From the NCBI GenBank assembly GCA_965216155.1, contig CBDCFD010000007.1, forward strand, positions 434,001 through 498,000: a DNA stretch of 64,000 nt, given 5' to 3'. Below are positions 52,106 through 59,736 of the stretch, piece after piece. The DNA comes from CATOSP01 sp965216155 (lineage in GTDB: Bacteria > Chloroflexota > Dehalococcoidia > Lucifugimonadales > UBA3495). Below the pieces are notes generated by a model, which saw nothing but the letters and a program-made list of their open reading frames with translations, made no database searches and was not told the DNA's origin. The translations under genes and the position numbers were made by a program. Numbering within the stretch: the first letter of the stretch is position 1; each line of letters opens with the position of its first letter.

Positions 52106-53374
52106 GTGAGAGCCATTTCCAGTGTGAGCCCGGCTCCGGCCCTGCCGCCGCCGCGGTCCGAAGTCGGTGTGATTGGCTGGATTCGCGCCAACCTGTTCAG
52201 CGCCTGGCACAGCAGCCTGATTACGGTCCTGTCCGTGACCGCCCTTGGGTTGGGCCTCTGGTTCGGCCTGCGATGGGTCTTCTTCCAGGCCGACTGGACC
52301 GTCGTCGTCACCCTGGGCGGGCGGATGATTATAGGCCAATACAACACCGAGGCGGCTTGCCCGGGGCAGGACTGTTTCTGGCGCCCCCAAGTCGCGCTGT
52401 TGATGGTCACGGCGTTGTTGGGGATGGTGTGGGGAAGAGCGGGCACAAGGGGCGCCCCTACCGGCGCGATTACGAAACGAATGACCATCGGAATCGCCGT
52501 AATCCTGGCCGCCTTCGCCTTTCTGCCCTACAGCCTGGAGAGCATGGGTTGGGACGTGCGCCTGTTGCTGCTGGCCAACCTGCCGTCGCTGGCCGCGGGG
52601 TGGACGGTAGCCCGGTACACGCCCCTGGGGTCGGCCCGATGGATTGTCATCCTCGGCATCGCCGCTTTCCTGCTGACGCTGGTATTGCTGCGGGGGCTGC
52701 CGGGGATACCCGGAATGCAACCGGTGCCGGTCATCTATTGGGGCGGGCTTATGCTGAACCTGCTGCTGGCGGTGGCGGGGATTGTGCTATGCCTGCCCCT
52801 TGGCATCGCGCTGGCCCTGGGGCGGCGCAGCAACCTGCCGGTCGTAAAGCTGTTGTGCATAGCCTTCATCGAAATCTTCCGGGGGGTGCCGCTGATAACC
52901 CTGCTGTTCATGTCCCAGGTGCTGGTGCCCCTGGCCTTCCCGGAGAACTTCCCCCAGAATTCTCTTTTCCGCGCCGCCGTGGTGATTACCCTGTTCAGCG
53001 CGGCCTACATGGCGGAAAACATTCGCGGGGGGCTGCAAGCGCTGCGCCCCGGCCAGGCGGAAGCGGCCCGGGCCCTGGGCCTGCCCGGATGGCAGACCAC
53101 CCTGTTTATCCTGCTGCCCCAGGCCATCCGCAACGTCATACCCGCCATCGTGGGCCAATTCATCTCCCTGTTCAAAGACACCAGCCTGGTATACATCATC
53201 GGTATGCTGGATGTGGTTGCGATTAGCCGGGCCTTCATTCGAGGCAACACGGAGTACCTGGCCAGCACCCAGGAATTGTTCATCTTCCTGGCGCTGGTCT
53301 TCTGGGTTTTCACCTACACCATGTCATACGTGAGCCAGCGGGTGGAACAAGAGATGGGCGTGGGCCAACGGTAG
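52106..53374 (+). CDS. aapM: General L-amino acid ABC transporter permease
   Basis: 422 residues. An N-terminal span set, VKLLCIAFIEIFRGVPLITL (the EIFRGVPL motif), and EAARALGLPGWQTTLFILLP place it with AapM/HisQ; the C-terminal half has the EAA coupling loop and LFKDTSLVYIIGMLD. Starts with GTG 52106, 3 bp after the aapQ stop. The stop TAG is the first part of a GTGG-type repeat (53372-53430) that separates it from aapP. Confidence 0.92.
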   Translation: MRAISSVSPAPALPPPRSEVGVIGWIRANLFSAWHSSLITVLSVTALGLGLWFGLRWVFFQADWTVVVTLGGRMIIGQYNTEAACPGQDCFWRPQVALLMVTALLGMVWGRAGTRGAPTGAITKRMTIGIAVILAAFAFLPYSLESMGWDVRLLLLANLPSLAAGWTVARYTPLGSARWIVILGIAAFLLTLVLLRGLPGIPGMQPVPVIYWGGLMLNLLLAVAGIVLCLPLGIALALGRRSNLPVVKLLCIAFIEIFRGVPLITLLFMSQVLVPLAFPENFPQNSLFRAAVVITLFSAAYMAENIRGGLQALRPGQAEAARALGLPGWQTTLFILLPQAIRNVIPAIVGQFISLFKDTSLVYIIGMLDVVAISRAFIRGNTEYLASTQELFIFLALVFWVFTYTMSYVSQRVEQEMGVGQR

Positions 53375-53430
53375 CCGGTGGTCAGTCGCCGGTAGCCAGT
53401 GGCCGACCGCACTGGCCACTAACCACTACA
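53372..53430. repeat. Intergenic GTGG-type repeat, copy 4
   Basis: TAGCCGGTGGTCAGTCGCCG, TAGCCAGTGGCCGACCGC and ACTGGCCACTAACCACTAC lie between aapM and aapP. GCCAGTGGC and its complement around ACTGGCCACT can pair, giving a hairpin. The TAG is the aapM stop. A complete aapP ribosome-binding site (GGAGGGAGC) begins just past the element. Confidence 0.7.
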
Positions 53431-53441
53431 CGGAGGGAGCT

Positions 53442-54203
53442 ATGGCCATCGAGGAAGCGGAAGCCGGCCCCGAAGACATCATCATCTGCCGGGACGTGCA
53501 TAAGTGGTTCGGCCGGTTTCACGCCCTGCGAGGCGTTACCACAACCATCAAGAGGCGGGAAGTCGTGGTCATCCTGGGGCCGTCCGGCTCGGGAAAGTCC
53601 ACCTTCATACGGACCATCAACCGGCTGGAGGAACACCAGCGCGGGGACATCATCGTTGACGGCATCGAACTCACCAACGACGTCCGCAATATCGACTCCA
53701 TCCGCCGGGAAGTGGGCATGGTGTTCCAGTCCTTCAACCTCTTCCCCCATCTCTCGGTGCTGAGCAACATCACCCTGGCGCCCATCAAGGTGCGAAAGAT
53801 GCCGTCCAGCGATGCCGGGGACATCGCAATGGAATTGCTGGAGCGGGTGGGCATACCGGAGCAGGCGGACAAGTACCCGGGCCAGCTTTCCGGCGGACAG
53901 CAGCAGAGGGTAGCCATCGCCCGGGCTTTGGCCATGCAGCCGAAAATCATGCTGTTCGACGAGCCGACCTCGGCGCTGGACCCGGAGATGATAAAGGAAG
54001 TGCTGGACGTGATGCAGGAACTCGCCAATTCCGGCATGACCATGCTTGTCGTGACCCACGAAATGGGGTTCGCCAGGGAAGTCGCCGACCGTGTGATGAT
54101 GTTCGACTTCGGAGAAATCGTCGAAGAAAACTCCCCCAACGAGTTCTTCAACAACCCCCAACACGAACGCGCCAAGGCGTTCCTCTCCCAAATCCTGACC
54201 TGA
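53442..54203 (+). CDS. aapP: General L-amino acid ABC transporter ATP-binding protein
   Basis: 253 residues, the normal size. Walker A is GPSGSGKSTF (about 48-57), followed by the Q-loop MVFQSFNLFPHLSV, signature LSGGQQQRVAIARAL, Walker B IMLFDEPTSALDPEM and switch region VTHEMGFAREV, all intact. It is the polar-amino-acid type (GlnQ/AapP) ATPase and would power the permease pair AapQM. Good GGAGGGAG ribosome-binding site. A strong terminator lies downstream. Confidence 0.95.
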   Translation: MAIEEAEAGPEDIIICRDVHKWFGRFHALRGVTTTIKRREVVVILGPSGSGKSTFIRTINRLEEHQRGDIIVDGIELTNDVRNIDSIRREVGMVFQSFNLFPHLSVLSNITLAPIKVRKMPSSDAGDIAMELLERVGIPEQADKYPGQLSGGQQQRVAIARALAMQPKIMLFDEPTSALDPEMIKEVLDVMQELANSGMTMLVVTHEMGFAREVADRVMMFDFGEIVEENSPNEFFNNPQHERAKAFLSQILT

Positions 54204-54297
54204 GCGGGCAAGGCTAACGGGAATCCCCCATCTTCACGTACAGGGGGCGTGTTACCCATCAAGCTAATGCTCTTTTAGGCCAGGAAACGCGGTAAAC

Positions 54298-54333
54298 GAC
54301 CCGCCCGTCTTTCGCGCGAAAGACGGGCGGGTC
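54298..54333 (+). terminator. Long hairpin terminator after aapP
   Basis: GACCCGCCCGTCTTTC and GAAAGACGGGCGGGTC form a 16-bp perfect stem around loop GCGC, followed by CTCGCAATTTTCT. It is about 95 bp after the aapP stop and ends the amino-acid transporter operon. Confidence 0.85.
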
Positions 54334-54396
54334 TCGCAATTTTCTGGATAGGGCCTATAATTCCAGCCAGCGCCATTCCGCGCCGCGAGGTTCGCC

Positions 54397-55203
54397 ATGA
54401 CTACCAGGCCCTTCCGCCCCCCGGCGCCCGGACCCGCGCCTGACGCAACATTTCCGGAATTGCCGCCCAGGGACGATATGCAGAACCCCATCTATCTCCA
54501 CGACCAGGGTTACCAGGCGGCCCTGCGCCGGCACTTTGGAGCGCCCGACACCACCATCGTACTGGGCGAAGTCCCGGTCGGCTGGCGTCCCAGCCAGGTC
54601 CGGGGCCTGTTGAAACCCGACCTGCTCGTCGCCTTCAGCATAAACCGGGCCGGGGTTATCGCCCGGGACGGCTACTCCATAGACGAACAGGACAAGCCGC
54701 CGGACTTCGTGCTGGAAGTCGCCTCCAAGACCACGGGACGCAACGACTACACCACCAAGCGGGAAGGCTACGCCAACTACGGCGTCCCCGAGTACTGGCG
54801 CTTCGACCCTACCGGCGGGCGGTACCACCAAGACAGACTGGCCGGCGACCGGCTGGTTGACGGCGCATACGTCCCCATCGCCATCAACAAGGTGGACGAC
54901 GACCATTATTGGGGGCACAGCGCGGTCCTGGGCCTGGACCTGTGTTGGGAGTACGGCCGGCTCCGCTGGTATGACCCGGCGGCCCAACGTTACCTGCGGA
55001 CCTACGACGACACTGACGACGACCGCATCGCCGCCGAAACCCGCGCCGCCACCGCCGAAACCGAACTTGACACAGAACGCCAGGCCCGCGCCGCCGCCGA
55101 AACCGAACTTGACGCCGAACGGCAAGCCCGCGCCGCCGCCGAAGCCCAGGCCCGTCAACTGGAAGCGCAACTGAGAGCCGCCAGAGGCGGACAAAGCCCA
55201 TAG
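54397..55203 (+). CDS. Uma2-family (DUF820) nuclease-fold protein with repeated coiled coil
   Basis: 268 residues. The PD-(D/E)xK core is seen in VRGLLKPDLLVAFSI (Asp), then PPDFVLEVASKTTGRND (Glu and the Ser/Lys segment), KREGYANYGVPEYWRFDP and WGHSAVLGLDLCWE. This is the widespread Uma2 family; a nuclease role is assumed from the fold but not proven. The C-terminal 60 residues repeat AAETELDTERQARA and AAETELDAERQARA, then AAEAQARQLEAQLRAA, a perfect-looking coiled coil that could make the protein multimeric. Standing alone after the aap terminator, it has its own transcription unit. Confidence 0.87.
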   Translation: MTTRPFRPPAPGPAPDATFPELPPRDDMQNPIYLHDQGYQAALRRHFGAPDTTIVLGEVPVGWRPSQVRGLLKPDLLVAFSINRAGVIARDGYSIDEQDKPPDFVLEVASKTTGRNDYTTKREGYANYGVPEYWRFDPTGGRYHQDRLAGDRLVDGAYVPIAINKVDDDHYWGHSAVLGLDLCWEYGRLRWYDPAAQRYLRTYDDTDDDRIAAETRAATAETELDTERQARAAAETELDAERQARAAAEAQARQLEAQLRAARGGQSP

Positions 55204-55522
55204 CCGCCAACCCGCTCGCCCCGCCGACAGGAACTCCGATGGGGCCGAAGCGACCCCGGCCGGCGCCGGGGCATGGTTTCGCAATTATCCAGGCAGTGAT
55301 TGGGGACGCTGACTGTCCAACGGGCCCCTGATACCACAATCATTTCCTTAGTTTGATGCGTATGGAGTGTTTGGCGAAACGCCCTTACTCCGCCGTTCCC
55401 GGATTCCCGCCTTCGCCGTAATGACGAGGTTTGCCACCCACACCCCTTCCCAAAATCCTTCAATTCCGCGCCAACCGCCCGCAAGGAATGGCCCCAAACT
55501 CCCGCTACAATAACGTTTGGGT
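55204..55522. other. Intergenic region between Uma2-like gene and inverted-repeat unit
   Basis: Nothing coding was recognised in this 319-bp stretch. Its base run, such as GCCGGCGCCGGGGC, and GTTCCCGGATTCCCGCC, resembles scattered intergenic repeats seen in GC-rich bacteria. It ends at the left inverted repeat. Confidence 0.5.
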
Positions 55523-55544
55523 TTCCATTTGAAATCGGTCGGTG
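55523..55544. repeat. Left 22-bp inverted repeat of nuclease unit
   Basis: TTCCATTTGAAATCGGTCGG followed by TG. The right end at 56292-56313 is its reverse complement with two mismatches. No obvious target-site duplication flanks the pair. Confidence 0.75.
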
Positions 55545-55589
55545 ATAGGTTACTGCATCCGCATCGGGGACTATAGTGAGAGGATATTG

Positions 55590-56285
55590 ATGGACTGGAA
55601 CCGACGACTAGCCAACAGGGAAAGGATTACCGACACTGGGGAGCGGCCGACGTACTTGCACGAATACGCCGTCGCGCTGTTGCACGACGAACTAAGCTGC
55701 GCTCGGGGCCCGGTGCGGGTTCAAAAGCCGGACGGGTCGATGTCCGGCGACTTGCTGGAGGGAGTTGGGCAGCCGTCCCACAAGCACGTCGCTATCCCGA
55801 CCAGCGTGGAGTCCATACGTGGATTCCAGCCGGACCTGGTCTTGTATAGCGAGGGCCTCCGCCCTATCCGCGTAGTGGAAGTTGAGGTCACGGCGAAAAC
55901 ACCCCAGGAAAAAGTCGAGAGACTTCGGAACGCGGGCATCGACGTGGTGCAGGTGCAGGTCAGGGAGTGGAAAGACCTAGGGCGGCTGTGCTGGAAGCCC
56001 ATCCCCCCGCAGTACGCTACCAACCTGCAAACTGATGAACTGCGGGGAGCATACGGGCTTCACGATAAGCGGTCATCAGGAGTAGATGGGCCACTCGCTT
56101 TTAACAACCGTCACCGTCAAAATAACTATGACACGCAGGTATTGGAACTCTGTCATGCGCTGTACCAATGCACGCCGGAACTCCGCCGCGAGTTCCTGGA
56201 AATCCTAAAGACATTGGATAGCCCGGAATCCCTCTATCCGTTGAGCCTATCATCTCCGGCGAGGGAGATTCTCGGTGAGTGTTAG
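55590..56285 (+). CDS. Putative nuclease-fold protein inside inverted repeats
   Basis: 231 residues from ATG 55590, which follows GAGGA with a five-base spacer; an earlier GTG 55542 would lie in the inverted repeat. FQPDLVLYSEGLRPIRVVEVE (about 84-105, Asp then Glu-x-Glu) is followed by KVERLRNAGIDVVQVQVRE. This is the layout of a PD-(D/E)xK-type nuclease core of the CoiA/Vsr-like sort. The C-terminal half is unrecognised. The gene fills the space between two inverted repeats (55523-55544 and 56292-56313), as a passenger gene of a mobile unit would. The function is inferred from fold alone. Confidence 0.6.
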   Translation: MDWNRRLANRERITDTGERPTYLHEYAVALLHDELSCARGPVRVQKPDGSMSGDLLEGVGQPSHKHVAIPTSVESIRGFQPDLVLYSEGLRPIRVVEVEVTAKTPQEKVERLRNAGIDVVQVQVREWKDLGRLCWKPIPPQYATNLQTDELRGAYGLHDKRSSGVDGPLAFNNRHRQNNYDTQVLELCHALYQCTPELRREFLEILKTLDSPESLYPLSLSSPAREILGEC

Positions 56286-56291
56286 TTTGCC

Positions 56292-56313
56292 CACCGGCCG
56301 ATTTCAAACGGAA
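56292..56313. repeat. Right 22-bp inverted repeat of nuclease unit
   Basis: CACCGGCCGATTTCAAACGG followed by AA, the inverse of the left repeat. It starts 7 bp after the stop of the enclosed gene, so the 791-bp unit holds only this gene. Confidence 0.75.
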
Positions 56314-56396
56314 CCACATTTGGCGGTAGCTTACCGTCAGGGCAATACGGGACAATAGAGGCAGGCAACCGGTCCTGGCGGGGAAGGAGGCGTGGG

Positions 56397-57179
56397 ATGG
56401 CAGTGACAAGGGAACGGTCAGCGCAAGGGAAAAGGGGCGGGGAACCGGCGTGTGCGCTCCTCTTGACGGCGTTGCTCATCGCGCTGACCGGGTGTGAGAT
56501 AGTGGACTCCCTGACTCCGCCTCCGGTGTCCGTGCCGCGCCCCGTCATCCGGCAGTCTCCAACCGCTACCAGCGCCCCGACGCCCGCGCCGGCGCCTACC
56601 AGGGTTCCCGCATCCTCACCCGTAGACCTGGACGTGACGGTTGCCCCGGTAGCCGCCAATCTCCCTGATTACAACCGCCGGGAGTGGCGGCACTGGAGGG
56701 ACGAAGACGGCGACTGCCAGAACGCCCGGCAGGAAGTGCTCATTGAAGAGTCTTTGGTCCCGGTGACATTCGAGTCCGAAGACCGGTGCCGGGTAACTTC
56801 GGGACAGTGGACCGGGCCGTACACCGGCACGGTCGTCGAAGACCCCGGAAAGCTGGACATAGACCACATGGTGCCGCTGGCCAACGCGCACCGCTCGGGT
56901 GGATGGGCCTGGGATAGGGACCGAAAAGCCGCCTTCGCCAACGATCTGGGATTCGATGGTCACCTAATCGCGACAACCGCAGCCGCGAACCGGGCCAAGG
57001 GCAGCAAAGGGCCCGAGGACTGGCGCCCTCCCGACCAGGGATACTGGTGTGATTACGCTATCAACTGGACTACCGTCAAGTCCTCATGGGAACTCACCGT
57101 AACCGCCGGCGAATTGGACGCGCTCCGGGAAATGCTGGCGGCCTGCACCGAAGCCGTGGTGATTAGGACCGCCGGATAG
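56397..57179 (+). CDS. Secreted HNH-type nuclease lipoprotein (DUF1524)
   Basis: 260 residues. Lipoprotein signal ending LLIALTGC, then a Pro/Thr/Ala-rich linker (TATSAPTPAPAPTRVPASS) reaching about residue 80. The nuclease domain of the GmrSD/DUF1524 kind has YNRREWRHWRDEDGDCQNAR, LDIDHMVPLANAHRSGG (the D-x-D-H metal and catalytic part, about 161-177), AAFANDLG and NRAKGSKGPEDWRPP. It would be a cell-surface, metal-dependent DNase, for instance for scavenging extracellular DNA. The ATG is close to 56397 with GGGAAGGAGG upstream. Confidence 0.9.
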   Translation: MAVTRERSAQGKRGGEPACALLLTALLIALTGCEIVDSLTPPPVSVPRPVIRQSPTATSAPTPAPAPTRVPASSPVDLDVTVAPVAANLPDYNRREWRHWRDEDGDCQNARQEVLIEESLVPVTFESEDRCRVTSGQWTGPYTGTVVEDPGKLDIDHMVPLANAHRSGGWAWDRDRKAAFANDLGFDGHLIATTAAANRAKGSKGPEDWRPPDQGYWCDYAINWTTVKSSWELTVTAGELDALREMLAACTEAVVIRTAG

Positions 57180-57409
57180 CGGGCCCGATCCATCCGGGCG
57201 CAAGTTCCACTCCGGGCAGCGGCCACGCCGAAAATTCCCTTAGCCCTCTCGAAACCCACAGAATCTTGCGGCCGACAATATTGAACGCAATATAGACATT
57301 TCAGTAGAATATAGCATCTGACCGGATGAACTACGGACCTGTTGGCAAAGGGATCTCCGGTCTGTGGGACACAGGCCAGGCTCTTGCAGCTTAGTGGAGG
57401 GGGCGCGTC

Positions 57410-58087
57410 ATGGCCAGTACGGAGGCAGCACCGGTACGTTTGTCCGTAGAGTATCCGGAACGGCTATCCAGGCTTCACCTGCTCCTCAAGAGCTTCCTCG
57501 GGTGGCTGTACGTCCTAATTCCGCATGGAATAGTCCTCATTCTGTATGGCCTTGTAACGTTGGCGGTGACCTTCATCGCGTTTTTCGCCATTCTATTTAC
57601 CGGAAAGTACCCCAGGGGTCTGTTTGACTTCGTCGTCGGTTACCATCGCTGGTCGCTACGGGTGGACGCCTATTTAGGGAACCTCATGACCGACCGGTAT
57701 CCGCCATTTTCAGCCGGAACAGGCGACCACCCGGTCAACCTCGAAGTGGATTACCCGGAACGGCTCTCCCGTGGGATGGTTGTCCTGAAGATGTTCTTGG
57801 GCTGGCTGTACGTTGGAATCCCTCACGGGATCGCACTGTTTATATACGCCATTCTCGCCTTATTCGCCCTGTTCGTCTCCTGGTGGGCGATCCTGATCCT
57901 GGGGAGGTTTCCCGGTGGGCTCTTCAATTTCATACTCGGTTACATGCGCTGGAGCACGAGAGTGGGTCTGTACTTGTCCCTGTACGAGACGAATACCCGC
58001 CATTCAGCGGGCGGCCTTGACGCCGCACAGGTGCGTATACCAAGTCGTTTGACCCGCGCGCCGCGTTACTCCTCGATCATGCCGTAA
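57410..58087 (+). CDS. Tandem DUF4389 membrane protein
   Basis: 225 residues, two head-to-tail copies of the DUF4389 module. Each begins with a V-x-Y-P-E-R-L-S-R strand, then LHLLLKSFLGWLYVLIPHG (copy 1, about 25-43) or MVVLKMFLGWLYVGIPHG (copy 2), one or two further spans and a ...PRGLFDFVVGYHRWSLRVDAYL / PGGLFNFILGYMRWSTRVGLYL tail. About four membrane helices in all. The function of this family is unknown. The gene is convergent with the next one and overlaps it by 22 bp at the 3' end. Confidence 0.85.
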   Translation: MASTEAAPVRLSVEYPERLSRLHLLLKSFLGWLYVLIPHGIVLILYGLVTLAVTFIAFFAILFTGKYPRGLFDFVVGYHRWSLRVDAYLGNLMTDRYPPFSAGTGDHPVNLEVDYPERLSRGMVVLKMFLGWLYVGIPHGIALFIYAILALFALFVSWWAILILGRFPGGLFNFILGYMRWSTRVGLYLSLYETNTRHSAGGLDAAQVRIPSRLTRAPRYSSIMP

Positions 58088-58743
58088 CCCACGTTTGCCA
58101 CAGTCCTGATACAGGCGTTCCCCTGAAGCCCCAGCTTTTGGCGGAGCCTCCGGATATGGACGTCCACCGTCCTCGTGCCTCCGAAACTGTCGACACCCCA
58201 AACAGCGGAAAGCAGTTGGTCGCGGGTATAGATCCTGCCCGGATTCTCCATCAGGAACTTCAGGAGTTGGAACTCCATCCAGGCCAGGTCCACTCGCTTT
58301 CCCGCGACACGGACCTCATAGATGACCACGTTCAGCGTGATTTCCCCGAACCGTAGCACATCCGCCGATGGCTCAGGCGCCGCGCTGCTGACCAGCCTGA
58401 GCAACCGTTTCTCCAGTTCGGCGGCGGAACATGGTACGACCAGGAAATCGTCCGCGAAATTATAAAGGTCCCCGGTTTCAAGTCCTGAGTGGTCGAGGCA
58501 GAGGAGGACCGGGGGACAAGCCGCCGTCTCCTCACGTGTGGGCCGCCCTACCCACGCTTCCAAGTCGGGCAGTCCGGACATGATAATGACCGAGTTCTGA
58601 CCCGCGGCGGGCAATACATCGGGCGCCGCGTGGGGCACGGGACCGGCGAGTTCGACGACGCCTACAGCAGCAAGGCCCGTCAGCATGGGACCTAGCCGCT
58701 CCCAGTGTTCCCCCACCATGAGCACCTTGACGGGCAAGTTCAT
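58066..58743 (-). CDS. OmpR/PhoB-type response regulator with a degenerate receiver
   Basis: 225 residues. C-terminal winged helix: VLRFGEITLNVVIYEVRVAG, LAWMEFQLLKFLMENPGRIY, TRDQLLSAVWG, GTRTVDVHIRRLRQKLG and IRTVANVGYGM, a good OmpR DNA-binding domain. The N-terminal part keeps the receiver fold length but lacks its key residues: the acidic pair reads MVGEH, the phosphoacceptor Asp is Ser in IIMSGLPD, and the conserved Lys is missing in VVPCSAAELEKRL. It is therefore probably not controlled by phosphorylation. No histidine kinase lies beside it. The ATG follows no clear ribosome-binding site. Confidence 0.85.
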   Translation of the reverse strand: MNLPVKVLMVGEHWERLGPMLTGLAAVGVVELAGPVPHAAPDVLPAAGQNSVIIMSGLPDLEAWVGRPTREETAACPPVLLCLDHSGLETGDLYNFADDFLVVPCSAAELEKRLLRLVSSAAPEPSADVLRFGEITLNVVIYEVRVAGKRVDLAWMEFQLLKFLMENPGRIYTRDQLLSAVWGVDSFGGTRTVDVHIRRLRQKLGLQGNACIRTVANVGYGMIEE

Positions 58744-59001
58744 CCGCTTTTCGCCGACTCTTACGTGGCCCCCGCTCCGCAGACTGTGAGTAGCCCTGCT
58801 GGTCCCTAATCTCGCATTACGCGCATACCCACTTCATCATGCACGACCGATATTACCTGCCAGTTACGGAGGGGTAAACAAACTGTAACGGTAGGCGCGG
58901 GCATCTTCCACCGCGGGAGCGACGGATGGGGGCAGTGGAGTTTCGCAATTTTCCCATCGTATACGCCCATTCCGATTTTGGCTATGCTTAGCGTAAAATA
59001 G

Positions 59002-59640
59002 TTGCTGCGGCCCACATTCTCGGCGAAGTCAACGTCTTTGACCTTCTTTGCAGAATCGGAAATCCTCGAGTGGCTCATCAGGCACGGCTACCTGCTCATG
59101 TTCCTGGTGATGCTAATTGAGGGGCCCGCAGTCACTGCCATTGGCGCCCTCGGCGCGGCCCTGGGGCATTTCAACGTACTAATCGTCTTCCTCCTCTCCT
59201 TTTTCGCCAACTTCCTTCCGGACGTCCTCTACTATTCCTTGGGCCACTGGGGAGGTCAATGGGTATTGGACAAGTTTGGGACACGCATCGGCATCCGCGT
59301 AGAGCGCAAGGAGAGAGCATCCGCCTTCATCACGAACCACCTTGGGATGTGGTTGTTGTTCATCAAGACCATCCCCTTCATCAGCCCACCGGGGTTGGCG
59401 GTAATGGGTGCGCTGGAAGTCCCGATCAAGCGTTTCCTCTGGTGGGATATGGCCATCGTCGCCCTCACGTCGTTGTTCTTCACCGCCCTGGGCTATGGTT
59501 CAGGGCAGGGTTATGGATTCCTTCAGCGAGCATTTGGTTACGGTGCGTTGTGGCTGGCCGGGTTTTTCATCCTGTTTCTGGTCATCACGTACTTTTACAA
59601 CCGCATCGCGCAACGATTCACCCGGAGAATGCGTCAGTAG
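59002..59640 (+). CDS. DedA-family membrane protein
   Basis: 212 residues with about five membrane segments. The DedA/SNARE-associated signature is LMFLVMLIEGPAVTAIGALG, FANFLPDVLYYSLGHWGGQW and, later, the conserved FIKTIPFISPPGLAVMGAL, with the usual Arg/Pro pattern. Members move lipids (undecaprenyl phosphate or phosphatidylethanolamine) across the membrane. The start is uncertain (TTG 59002, or TTG 59038 on the same frame). It is followed by a lipid-type glycosyltransferase and a YihY homologue, all envelope functions. Confidence 0.87.
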   Translation: MLRPTFSAKSTSLTFFAESEILEWLIRHGYLLMFLVMLIEGPAVTAIGALGAALGHFNVLIVFLLSFFANFLPDVLYYSLGHWGGQWVLDKFGTRIGIRVERKERASAFITNHLGMWLLFIKTIPFISPPGLAVMGALEVPIKRFLWWDMAIVALTSLFFTALGYGSGQGYGFLQRAFGYGALWLAGFFILFLVITYFYNRIAQRFTRRMRQ

Positions 59641-59736
59641 ACCCACGAGGAGAGCCCGGTGCAGCAATAACATTCGCCTCGGCCGAATTGGAGTGATGGA
59701 ATCTCGGCCCGCGGTGTAAGGGTAAGGGAAAGACAG

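Noticed and set aside
50965..53226. A very long plus-strand frame (about 750 codons) across aapQ and aapM
   Set aside because: It lies out of frame with two clear permease genes, is rich in Arg/Pro/Gly, and matches no family. High-GC codon bias leaves such open frames by chance.
58806..59078. 90-codon minus-strand frame before the DedA gene
   Set aside because: It overlaps the DedA start region, has no ribosome-binding site and no recognisable product.
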